NCBI GenBank assembly: GCA_013339765.2 | Contig: CM023454.1 | Location: 139,789,942-139,853,941, forward strand | DNA from: Haemaphysalis longicornis | Lineage: Eukaryota > Arthropoda > Arachnida > Ixodida > Ixodidae | Direction: 5' to 3' | Length of the DNA stretch: 64,000 nt | In this document: positions 51,662-61,299 of the stretch, in pieces | Layout: each line of letters opens with the position of its first letter | Numbering within the stretch: the stretch's first letter is position 1 | Translations under genes and position numbers: made by a program | The notes under the pieces: generated by a model | What the model saw: the letters and a program-made list of their open reading frames with translations, nothing else | Databases searched by the model: none | What the model was told of the DNA's origin: nothing

Positions 51662-54375
51662 AGAGAAACCTATACCAACCACCCCCACTCGCAGTTCTTC
51701 TAAATGTCATTTCTAGTACAAAGGGCCTGTCTCCATGTGTTAATAATGTTCTCCTCTCTATCCCCGCCACCATCACCACGTTGATTGCCATCTACATCTG
51801 CAAGAACCGGACAACTTAATGGTACACCCGAGTGTCGGTGTGCCCCCTGAAGTTCAGGCTTTCTGTGGTTTGTTCGCACCCACACGTGGAAACTGCCGAT
51901 GAATTAGCCAAAAGTTAGCCTCCGAGTGGGACCATCAAGTGCGTTTCTTCAAGGATTGCCGGCGAGTAGCCTGCTACCGTGAAGGTGGGAACGGGTACCG
52001 CCGTTAGCAGGAGTGGACAAGGTTGTCGGAGAGCGCTACGGAAACCCTGTGTAACCAGCTGCGGCCGACCCTATTGAAGAAAAGGGGTCAAAAGGGAAAG
52101 GACGGCACGGTCCTTGTCCTGGGGGATATTGAACTGCCCGACCACCACAGGAAGCTTCTGCAACGTGGTCCCAAGTTCTGCGTGGAACCGGTTCTGGAAC
52201 CCACCGAAAAGGTGCAGCTGTCTAGGACTTTGGCCCCCCAAGTGAAGGACGACGAGAAACCGAGGTGTATTACGGAATGCGTTCAGGTTTTTGCATCTAA
52301 CAATGCTAGACAGACTCGGTCTGCTGGTTCCGGGCCTTTGATAAGGTTTTTGGTGAATAGTGGGTCTCGTGTGGCAGTTTCCGATAAAGAGGGTTTTTTT
52401 GTTGTGATGCCAGAGGAAGTGTTCCTTGAGAAGGCCGGAAACGCTGTAACAAAGAACTTTCATCAGGTTACTGAAAAGGCCTCTTTAGTTAGGTGACGCG
52501 CTGTGAACTTGCTTGGTGACTTGAATTTATGCCGTTTAATGTCCTCGGTGAAGAATGAAAAGGGTCTTGTGTTGGAAGCGTTTTTCACGGTAAAAACCCA
52601 CAAGCCGGAGCTCCCGTTTCGCACCATTGTTTCTTTAAGGGGTTCATGGCAGCACTTGGTTTCCGGGTATTTGCAGAAGAATCTGGAATCGCTTCGGCTT
52701 TGTGATCCTTTTTTGGTTCCCAACTCCATGGAAGTTGTAGAGTACCTGAGGACTGACGGTGTGAATGTCCGAGATGCTTTTAGTATTGATGTTGTTGATC
52801 TGTACTACTCCATTCCACATGCCCCTTTGTTGCAATGTGTAAAGGCCTGCATCCTCGAAGATAACGATGAAGCGACGTTTCGGAGTTCATGTGGTATTTC
52901 GGTGGAACGTTTTTGAGTTGCTGGCCATCTATCTGAAGTCTACTCTGGTGGGTTGGGATGGCAAGGTGTACGTTCAGAAAGCAGGCATTTGTATTGTGTC
53001 TCGTGTTGCTCCGGTGCTTTCTAATATCTCTCTAAGCAGAGTTGACAGATCAATTGAAAATGAGTTGGTAGACAGAAATCTTAAGTTTTTTAGGTATGTT
53101 GTTGACTACCTTGTTTTAGTAAAAGAAAGCCAAGGCTGTGGCGTACATGTGGATGTAATGAAGTCCTTCTGGAAAAAAAAAGGCTTGGGCTTAGATTACA
53201 CGTTTGAGGTGCCTAAGCAACGTGAACTCCAGTATTTGGATTTAATAATTACTTTCCTGCCAACCCACACTTGCTGGATGTACCACCCAAGGTCTACCAA
53301 GGAGTTACTAAGTTACGATTCAGCCCATTCAAAGCTGGTGAAGAACGGTGTTGCTTTTTCTTGCATTAAATCAGCTTTGAACAAATCCTGCGAACATTTC
53401 ATGGAACACAGTGTCGCTGCCCAGGTAGACAGGTTAAGGACAGCCGGGCACCCAGATGCCTCTGTTCGTTTGGCTTGTGAAAGGAATCGCCGGGAGATTA
53501 AGAAGGCTGGAAGCGTGGCCCGCGGAGAGAAAAATGAAGTGGGTTCAGTTCCTGAGAAGATAGCTGTCATTCCTTACCTACACGGTGTATTACATCGGCT
53601 GAAGAAAGTTGCTTCCAGATATGGCGTGCGCGTCGTCTTTTCAGCCCAAAACAAAGTGGCTAAGATTTGCCCTGCGGTGCAAAGGTTAGCAGGCAAGAAA
53701 TAAAAAAAGGACGGATGGTTGTGGGATAAGACATGGCATTAAATTGTTGAGTGCGGCAAGGACGTTGTGTATAGTATCCCTTTCAAATGTGGAAAGAAGT
53801 ACATCGGTCAGACTGGGCGCTGCCTGAACGTTCGCCTTCGTGAGAATAACAGCTCATTAAAAGGGGCACCGTATTCCCATTTGGCCATGCATTTTAAGAA
53901 GTGCACGGGCTGTCAGGAGTTGCCACTCACGCTCACTGATGGAAACCAAAACACGAGGAATGCGCGTGCCATTCGGAGCTACCGCACACCATCGTTATTG
54001 ACAAACACCGTAAGCGGGCAGCAAGAGAGACAATGGAAGCATTTTACATCAAAAAAGAGGAAAAAGAATGTGTCAGCCAACCTTCTGTTTTGCTATCAGA
54101 TGCCCAGTTTGCTTACTTGGATAAGGGCTGATAAAGTGTACCGTGCATCTTTCGGAGTATGAACACGTGCGGTTTGGTGGTATGCAGTGTTTTTGGTGCT
54201 TGTTCCCCGTGACTGTACAAGATTGTACATTTTACTGTACCTTTCTGTTGGCGGTGGCTTAGATTGTGTGTATATATTTGTGTGTTTTGAAGAATAAACA
54301 TTTCAGTTGCTAGTAGCGCTTCGTCCCGTTGTCTTTCTCGTCCAAGTTTTGTTTTTGCGCTGTTTCCCTTTATGG
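51662..54375 (+). pseudogene. PLE right copy: N-terminus, RT and GIY-YIG endonuclease (broken)
   Basis: Nearly complete PLE. The N-terminal region (about 51900-52300) has LASEWDHQVRFFKDCRR and LPDHHRKLLQRGPKFC. RT: VFASNNARQTRSAGSG, FVVMPEEVFLEKAGN, a stop at 52494 where the left copy has arginine (CGA to TGA type), LGDLNLCRLM, KTHKPELPFR and SIDVVDLYYSIPHAP. A frameshift falls near 52905. Motif C then reads FFRYVVDYLVLVK, so the first catalytic aspartate is replaced by valine. The frame continues to 53703 and GIY-YIG begins at 53767 with YSIPFKCGKKYIGQTGRC, retaining YIG. A frame change near 53950 spoils its end. The 3' part includes gaagaataaacatttcagtt. Confidence 0.88.
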
Positions 54376-54386
54376 ACAAATATCCT
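54376..54386. repeat. Target-site duplication of the PLE pair (right)
   Basis: acaaatatcct, identical to 49298-49308. Confidence 0.85.
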
Positions 54387-55435
54387 TTTGCAGGTTTACA
54401 CAGTCCTCTGTTGACTGAATTTTTGAAAACAGCTTCATATAATCCGCGAACAGAAGTACTTTTCCATAATTTATACAACTGGCAACATCATTTATAAAAA
54501 CAAGAAACAACAGTGGGCCCAATACCGACCATTGTGGCACACAGAGTTAGGAACAAAGGGGATGGACAAAATATCATGCACACGGACATACTTTTGGCGC
54601 GTTGATAAATAACTGAGCATCCATTTACCGAGTACGGGACAGAATCCATAACCTTTTAGCTTTCGTGTGAGTAATTCATGATGGACTCTGTCGAATGCCT
54701 TTGATACATCAAAGTAAATGCAGTCCACTTGACCTCTGCTTGAGACCACAGGGGACACGTGGGTCAGGAAAGAACAGAGGTTAGTTTCAACAGATCGCCC
54801 TCCCAAAAAGCCGTGCTGTTGAGTTGTTATCAGCTCGGACATATGAGCAGAGAAGCGCCTGCACACAATTCTTTCAAAAACCTTCGAAAAGCCACAAAGC
54901 AAAGAACTCGGACGGTAGTTGGACGGGTTACAAACATCACCTGTTTCAAAAAATGGGGCGACTATGCCTTTTTTCCAAAGTTCGAGAAAGACACCAGGGT
55001 TGAGCGAAAGATTAAAAACATAGGCCAATGCAGGGGCGATGAGTGAGCAACATCCTTTGATGATGAACAGCGGGATTGGATGAGCTCCCGCAGACCGTTT
55101 AGGTCTGAGCTTGTTTATCGCCGCTATGACGTCAGAGACGGTAATAGTGAAAAGGGAGCAGGTTTCAGTACTGGCGTTTTATTCTGTATCTCCTGCATGC
55201 AAATCAGGCCAACCTCGTGCGCTAAGTGTCAAATAACATTCGCTAAAAAAGGAGGAAAACATGCCCGTGACTTCCTTCGGTGAGGACAGATGACGGGTTC
55301 CAGAATCAGTGCGCACGCGGAAAGAGATGTCGTGCGAAGATTGGCGCGTGTGGTCGTGCACATATTTCGAAAAAGACTTTGGATAAGAGAAGAAGCGTCA
55401 CAACTTGATGTCTTATTTTCAGACACCATGAAAAC
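54376..55435 (-). pseudogene. LINE-C ORF2, linker and RT palm
   Basis: The minus strand from about 55435 has a linker (MHDHTRQSSHDISFRVRTDS). The RT frame 54492-55028 follows with LELWKKGIVAPFFETGDVCN, NYRPSSLLCGFSKVFERIV, QHGFLGGRSVETNL and VDCIYFDVSKAFDRVHHELL. The catalytic region near 54440 reads LLFADYMKLF, where the usual ADD is ADY. The frame ends VNLQKDIC at the PLE insertion and resumes at 49308. Domain style suggests CR1/L2-like. Confidence 0.82.
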
Positions 55436-55439
55436 CTCC

Positions 55440-56613
55440 GTTACAAAATTTCTAGTACGGTGGCAGCTTCCCCCGATGTCTTGTGATGTATCGTTCACAC
55501 GTGTAGAGAAAAACAGAGTGCGAAGAAGCGGGATCGTGCAACATTTCTTGTCTCTGCAGCCCAAATATAGGTGTGCTGAATTTTACCCGGACGCTTCAAA
55601 AACTGCCCCAACGGTTTCCTCTGATAAGCATGGTGGCACCATTAGTATCTGTAAAATTATGACAAGAAATACAAGTATCTTTACGGCAGACGCCTGTAGC
55701 ATGCTTCTTGTAGCTAAACATATTGTTCTAAATCGAATTCAGAAAAGAGTTTCTATACGAACTCTTTAGGGTTGTGCGTACATTATCATAATAGTAGTTT
55801 AAAAACCATGTGATCAATGTTCTCATAACACAAATGCGTATGTATATGCGTTATACCTTGAAGTGAGCGCGTGCTGGCTGCCAGGGCACTATGGGATTGC
55901 AGGTAATGAGACCGCAGACCGAATGGCTGCCGCTGCTGCACTTACAACTACAGTTGACATAACAAGAATACCCTACACTGTCACACATCAGACAACAACT
56001 TCGCAGAACATGCAAGCACACTGGAATGAACACAAACACAAGAAATTACACGTTATAAAGCCGCTATTGGGAGCATAGAGACACACACAACAGACACAAT
56101 GAAGTTACCTGGGTCGACAACGGATTTGCCATACACATGTAACACACTCGCTCCTGCTCACTGGTTGTCTAAGACCTGGGTGTAGCAGGTATGGGGAGGG
56201 CCTATTCGTGATGCACCTTCTGATTCAATGCAGGACACTCGACATTACTCGACGCAAACTCTTCAGAGAACTCTACACACAACATAGTCCACTACATCCG
56301 TCGTACTTTTAGGCGATAATTGCATGTTTCCTGTTCAACGCGCCTTTAGGTTTCTGTCAGAGGTTTATTTCTTACAGCCAATCTCATTCGACCCAAAGTT
56401 TTACCCGTGTTCCTATACACCAGCCACTTTATTTACCTTTTAACCACTCTTGGTCTTCATTCGGGCATGTACACCAGCCCTCCTCATAGCATTTAATTTT
56501 GTTTGTGTTCACTGTAAACAATTTTAGTTTTCACCTATTCATAAAAACACTTTCTTGCCGCTCTTGCCGTAGTTGTCCTTGCGCCCTTACATTCAAACAT
56601 CCATCATGATCAG
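55440..56613 (+). pseudogene. I-A copy 3 ORF2, last segment: RNase H and 3' end
   Basis: RWQLPPMSCDVSF, RSGIVQHFLSLQPKYRCAEF, YPDASKTAPTVSS (first acidic site), TSIFTADACSMLLVAKHIV, then after a frame change CWLPGHYGIAGNETADRMAA (55870-55930). A decayed C-terminus corresponding to copy 1 LLTGSARPLCSRCGE follows. The 3' end at 56613 has a degraded (CAT)n tail. It matches copy 1 residue for residue in many places and proves that the 9 kb before it is an insertion stack. Confidence 0.82.
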
Positions 56614-56626
56614 GGAAGTAACAAGA
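56614..56626. repeat. Target-site duplication of I-A copy 3 (right)
   Basis: ggaagtaacaaga, one mismatch to 40981-40993. Confidence 0.85.
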
Positions 56627-56972
56627 CGGGTCGCGTCGGAGCGCATTACGGAGCTATGTGTGGCCGTTGTCGGGGTAGGAGCGACGTCGGGATAGAGGGT
56701 TGTTAAGTCACTGCCGTATTTTTAAGCAAGAGGTGGCTCCGCTACGGCCATCGTCAAATATTGTTTGTGGGGTGCATATGGAGTGGGACAGGTACTACCC
56801 GGATGTTCGTGCATAGAGCAGTCCCAAAAAGAACTGTAGGACAAGGCGCTTCAATGCGAAAAAATAGTTCGTAGTATGGGAGATAGGCAGCTCGTGAGCT
56901 GTCGTGGTGATGGTGTTCCCCCAGAATGCACAGGGTCTTAACAGGTGGGATCGGTTGGCCGCAGATGTATAT
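56627..56972 (-). pseudogene. LINE-E copy 2, middle segment: end of RT to start of RNase H
   Basis: The minus strand reads CGQPIPPVKTLCILGEHHHH next to the gypsy LTR, then RVVPVPLHMHPTNN (about 56760-56810) and SSVMRSDATRLVTS at the I-A junction. These link the RT in 59464-60140 to the RNase H second half at 40212-40980. Confidence 0.65.
56969..56972. repeat. Target-site duplication of gypsy-B (left)
   Basis: atat, repeated at 59460-59463 directly outside the TG...CA LTR ends. Confidence 0.7.
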
Positions 56973-57395
56973 TGCCGCGAACCATACATCGGGTTTGTTT
57001 ATTTGTGTTTTGCTTTTACCGCCCGGCTGCGCCGGTCTGTGTTATCTCTGCGCGAACGGAAGCGCGTGTTCCATTCTTTCTTTCTGTGCCGCATGTATTA
57101 TCTGTTGTGATAGGGAGAGCTTTCCGATCTAACGTGAACACCCCAGAATAATCTTCTTTGATATACTATGTTCTCGATGTGAATCGACGTTTCGAGACCC
57201 ACGCGCGCCAAAAGATAAAAAGCCTGCAGTGCGGACGCCGGGGCATTCATTCGACGACACTCGCCTGTGCTAGCCACTTTGTTGACCGCTGCTTCGCCCG
57301 CCTCTGTATTATTTTGAGTTGTTAGAGGAGCACAAGTTCTCTCCAATAAACTTGTTTCTCCTTCAAGACAACTGCGTCGTCCTTGCTTCGTGACA
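56973..57395 (+). repeat. 5' LTR of gypsy-B
   Basis: Starts TGCCGCGAACCATAC and ends CTTCGTGACA, with a ccaataaacttg polyadenylation signal. 423 bp. Confidence 0.92.
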
Positions 57396-57415
57396 TCTGG
57401 TGGAGGTGCTGGGTA
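57396..57415 (+). other. Primer-binding site of gypsy-B
   Basis: tctggtggaggtgctgggta immediately after the LTR. The deletion joins its last bases to the RNase H codons. Confidence 0.65.
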
Positions 57416-57828
57416 TTATATGGGCGATTTCAAAATTTCGCCCATACGTGTATGGAAGGCCATTCAAGGTTGTAACAGACCACCATGGGCTGTGTTGGCT
57501 CGCCAATTTGAAGGACCCCTCTGGCCGTCTTGGGCGGTGGAGCTTGCGCCTGCAGGAGTTCGACGTTACAGTCGTTTATAAATCCGGCAGAAAACACTCC
57601 GACGCCGACTGCCTGTCCCGCGCCCCCGTCGACCCACAACCACAAGACTCTGATGAAGACAGCGCGTTCTTCGGAGTCGTGACGGAGAGCGACCTAGCCG
57701 CCGCAGCAGCGTGCCGACCCCCGACTTACGCGTCACAATCGAGTACCTCGAGGGATGCAACGTGCCAGTTTCCTAGGACCTTCAACGCAGCTTACCAGCA
57801 TTCAGCCTCAGAAACTCCGTCCTCGTGA
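57400..57828 (+). pseudogene. gypsy-B RNase H (N-terminally deleted)
   Basis: The 142-residue frame opens at the deletion point and reads IIWAISKFRPYVYGRPFKVV, TDHHGLCWLANLKDPSGRLG, LQEFDVTVVYKSGRKHSDAD and CLSRAP. This is the second half of a gypsy RNase H and its tether, with the THH aspartate retained and the first acidic residues lost. The frame ends at 57826-57828, just where the integrase frame begins in another phase. Confidence 0.85.
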
Positions 57829-58940
57829 AGAAGAATTTAAGCCCCGGAACAAGAGCGGATTACCTTCTCGTCATCCCCGCGGACCTTCGTGACGAAATTT
57901 TGGAAGCGTGCCACGACGACCCGCCTTCCGGACATCTGGGCACAGCCCGCACTATTGGAAAAATCAAGGCGAGGTACTACTGGCCCGGCCTTACCTCTGA
58001 CGTCACCCACTACGTCCGGAGCTGCCGTGACTGCCAGCGACGAAAAACGCCGCCGACAAGACCCGCCGGACTTCTGCAACCGATCGCCGTCCCATCGATA
58101 CCATTTCAACAGATTGGAATGGACCTTTTAGGCCCGTTCCCTACGTCACGATCACAGAACAAGTGGATTGTCGTAGCGACAGACTACATGACGCGCTACG
58201 CAGAGACCGCCGCTCTTCCGAGGGGACTGCACAAGAGTGGCGAAGTTCTTTATAAGCCAAGTTGTGCTGCGACATGGAGCCCCGGAAGTCCTAATCACAG
58301 ACAGCGGAACGGCATTTACTGCGGAGCTGATGCAAGGAGTATTACGCTACAGCAACACGGATCACCGAAGAACGACGGCGTACCACCCCCAAACGAACGG
58401 ACTAACAGAACGTCTGAACAAGACAATCGCAGATATTGCTGTCAATGTACGTTGACGTTGAACATAAGACTTGGGACGAAGTGCTCCCGTATGTCCCGTT
58501 TGCGTACAACACGGCTACCCAGGAGACGACGCAGCTGACGCCGTTCAAGCTTGTCTACGTAGAAGGCCGACTACGATGCTCGACGCCATGCTTCCGCACG
58601 TAGAAGACGACGACCTCAACGCCGACGTCCACGGATATCTTCAACGTGCGGAGGAGGCCCGCCAGCTCGCTCGAGTTTCGTATAACGGACCAGCAGCTGG
58701 TGGATGCAGGCCGCTACAACCTCAGACGCCGAGACGCCGAGTACCAACCAGGGGATCGTGTGGGGGTTTTAGACTCCCATCCGACGACGCGGACTCAGTG
58801 AGAAGCTCCTGCGACGGCATTTCGGACCCTACCAGATTGTACGACGTGCTGGCCAACTTAACTACGAAGTGATCCCCGATGGTGACTCCGGCACATCACG
58901 ACAACGCACGCGGCCTGAAGTCGTCCTCGTGGTTCGCTTA
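57825..58940 (+). pseudogene. gypsy-B integrase with one main frameshift
   Basis: The zinc-binding module (HDDPPSGHLG and CRDCQRRK) spans about residues 30-75 of frame 57825-58538. Then come IPFQQIGMDLLGPFPTSRSQ with the first catalytic aspartate and KWIVVATDYMTRYAE. A single-base shift near 58230 moves the frame to 58237-58455: FISQVVLRHGAPEVLITDSG (second aspartate) and YHPQTNGLTERLNKTI (glutamate). A further decayed C-terminal region follows (RRPTTMLDAMLPHVEDDDLN at 58560-58620). All three catalytic acids are present in sequence. Confidence 0.87.
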
Positions 58941-59023
58941 AAACCTTTCTACGGACGATGACGGACTTTTTTTGTCATTTGTTCGAACTGTCGCTTATGT
59001 TAGCATCGGGTCGATGCACTCTT

Positions 59024-59033
59024 AGAGGGGGGG
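59024..59033 (+). other. Polypurine tract of gypsy-B
   Basis: agaggggggg, three bases before the 3' LTR. Confidence 0.7.
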
Positions 59034-59036
59034 TAA

Positions 59037-59459
59037 TGCCGCGAACCATACATTGGGTTTGTTTATTTGTGTTTTCCTTTTACCGCCCGGCTGCGCCGGT
59101 CTGTGTTATCTCTGCGCCAAGGGAAGCACGTGTTCCATTCTTTCTTTCTGTGCCGCATGTATTATCTGTTGTGATAGGGAGAGCATTCCGATTTAACGTG
59201 AACAACCCAGAATAATCTTCTTGGATCTACTATGTTCTCGATGTGAATCGACGTTTCGAGACCCACGCGCGCCGAGAGATAAAAAGCCTGCAGTGCGGAC
59301 GCCGGGGCATTCATTCGACGACACTCGCCTGTGCTAGTCACTTTGTTGACCGCTGCTTCGCCGCCTCTGTATTATTTTGAGTTGTTAGGGGAGCACAAGT
59401 TCGCTCCAATAAACTTAATTCTCCTTCAGGACAACTGCGTCGTCCTTGGCTTCGTGACA
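59037..59459 (+). repeat. 3' LTR of gypsy-B
   Basis: Starts TGCCGCGAACCATAC and ends CTTCGTGACA. 423 bp, about 4 percent different from the 5' LTR. Confidence 0.92.
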
Positions 59460-59463
59460 ATAT
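59460..59463. repeat. Target-site duplication of gypsy-B (right)
   Basis: atat, as at 56969-56972. Confidence 0.7.
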
Positions 59464-61280
59464 TGTGTAGTCGGGTGTCGGGTTTCGTGGGCATCCTCGG
59501 GTCTTGCTTCGGAGAACAAGGATGGCCGATTTAGGGGGGGGGGGGAGGCACACGATAAAACCGCACTTGCGGAGGTAATACAACATGACGTATACAGCAG
59601 GTGTAGAAATTGTATTCCTGGTAACTTGGAGAGCCTATGTTTGTCCCGAGAAAAACCTCATCCGCATATACAATATCATGATTATGAGGTATTTGTGTAA
59701 CTTGCGTGAGACAGCCCAAGATGAAGACGTTAAAGAGGTAACTGCAGATTACTTATCCTTGGGTGTTCCCCTGCCGGGAGTGTACAATTTGTCAGTGCCG
59801 TATGGTCCTAGTTGTTAGGTAGCCGTCTGTTATGTGAGGAACGCCGAGGTTTGGAGTTGTAGGATGGTGCGGTGGATTTCGTTGTCGATAGCCTTAATCA
59901 TGTCTAGGTCTACGATGGAGTTTGTGATAGTTTTGCTGAGGTGGGCAAAGATTGTTTCGTTCAATTGTAGGTATACGTTTTGACCACACGGATGTGCCCT
60001 GAATCCGAACATGCTCTGCGAAAAGCGGCCAGTATCTTCTAGAAGTTCTGTAATCCGTCGAGCGACCTAATTCCCTTATAAATTTTCCACACATGTCGTT
60101 AAGGAAATGAAGCATCGTATTTCAAACCCCAACAGCTTGTTTGCTTTTCACAGTAAGTTAACATCGGCGGGGCACCACTGCGGGGGTAGTGTTTCTTCTT
60201 CCCTGTGCCTGTTTTAGCAATGAAGGAGGAAATCCAGATGCGCTTCATTTCGAAGCCGCTTGTATGTAATTTGGTGGTTCCCCGGCGCCGAATTGCGTGT
60301 TGACCTCTCGAGTGCTAGTAAGAGTTCCTCGCGTGTCTATTGCTCCTCAAAGGCAGGCCTTGGAGCCCCTCGGTAATCAGAGCTGGAAGCAGATGACAGA
60401 GCTAGCACGGAGCAAAAAAGCTTCTTTTGAAGGGAGGAAAGGAGCTGGTCCGGTAGTTGAGAATGATCGTGAATAAGGCGGGTGATATGCTGTGTAGTGG
60501 CAGTATTGGATTACGTATTGCCGAATAGGTGCCTAAATATTTTCCATGCTTTCTTTACTCTCAGAGATCCGCTCAGTTGGCCGCAAAACGTTTACCAGTT
60601 TTGGTTTTGGAGAGGTTGGGTATAAGTGAGGGCCTCCTGCGTTAGTATTCGGAAGCGCCGTTGGAGTGAGCAATTATGCTTGTAGCGACGGCATCCACCC
60701 AGTAAGCCGCTGCGGGCTTACCACCAGTGATCAAGCTGGGTATCGGCTTCTGGGAGATCCTGTGTGAGAATATGCGAGTTCGGCCGTCTTTTCAGTGCAT
60801 TCTTCAATGTCTTCATGGGAACTGTGGAGGAAAGGCGGCTTTCCAGAGGACCTATCAATCTGCTTGTTCTGCCACTCCGGTGGGGTGGCGGGAAACGTGA
60901 TTGGAAACACAAAGGCGGTCATGAAAATTTGCTTCCCAAAGTGCCGGCCTTCCGTTACCAATCTCTTTATGGGACATGCCGTGTAAACGTGACATGGGGA
61001 CGGAATCCTGCGCTACGCTGTTGCCGAGCCAGGTAGCCTGGGATAGAACATCTTGCAGGAATAAACGGTTTATGTTGCGTAGCGGGAGAAAACGCTTTTC
61101 CTATCACTGATGCGTGTGCATATCCCCACGTACCAGGCAGTGCGTTAAAACTCCAGAGGAGTATGCAGTGACTGTTTCTAGTGAGTAAGGTCATTCTTTG
61201 AAGTAGCTTTTCTATGGCCATGAGGGGCTGAATCGGTGGGCTGTGCAAGTTCAAGATAGAGGCTTTTATCCGACGGTTGT
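59464..61280 (-). pseudogene. LINE-E copy 2 ORF2: endonuclease end, linker, RT (broken)
   Basis: On the minus strand the endonuclease end is near 61000-61180 (FNALPGTWGYAHASVIGKAF, SAGFRPHVTFTRHV). The linker near 60560-60760 has ADTQLDHWW, ARSGLLGGCRRYKHNCSLQR and QNWxTFCGQLSGSL. RT near 59830-60110 has ISLTTCVENL and MFGFRAHPCGQNVYLQLNET with IVDLDMIKAIDNEIH, where the first catalytic aspartate block is DLD. Near 59660 motif C reads IVYADEVFLG (ADD to ADE). It ends RGCPRNPTPDYTI at the gypsy-B insertion. Residues match LINE-E copy 1 (25441-29667). Confidence 0.72.
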
Positions 61281-61299
61281 GGGGGATTACCTCTCCCAA

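Larger units (their letters stand above)
49309..54375. mobile_element. Head-to-head pair of Penelope-like elements inserted as one unit
   Basis: Two copies of the same PLE family in opposite orientation with 5' ends facing each other and 3' ends outward, all bounded by one 11-bp duplication. Left copy: 51633 to 49309 (minus). Right copy: about 51662 to 54375 (plus). The right copy begins with a piece of PLE 3' tail (ctcgcagttcttct, 51688-51701), the inverse of the outer end at 49309-49322. That matches the pseudo-LTR structure known for PLEs. Confidence 0.88.
40994..56613 (+). mobile_element. I-like LINE, family I-A copy 3, full length but split by nested insertions
   Basis: Plus-strand I-A element with leader (40994-41560), ORF1, ORF2 and a 3' end ccttgcgcccttacattcaa, acatccatcatgatca that matches the copy 1 end. 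It is flanked by a 13-bp duplication and sits in the RNase H of LINE-E copy 2. Its own sequence amounts to roughly 5.5 kb. The rest consists of a MITE (41831-42043), LINE-X (45237-46152), LINE-B (46382-47997) and LINE-C (48099 to about 55435), which carries the PLE pair and SINE. About 90 bases of I-A are missing at the LINE-C junction. Confidence 0.85.
56973..59459 (+). mobile_element. gypsy-B: internally deleted Ty3/gypsy with both LTRs
   Basis: A 2487-bp element with two 423-bp LTRs but only 1641 internal bases. Gag, protease and RT are gone. The primer-binding site is joined directly to RNase H coding sequence, and integrase and polypurine tract follow. The LTRs differ at about 18 positions plus two one-base indels (about 4 percent). 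It is inserted in LINE-E copy 2 with a 4-bp duplication. It is related to the LTR-gag fragment at 5399-6493 and to the integrase fragment at 17350-18203. Confidence 0.9.
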
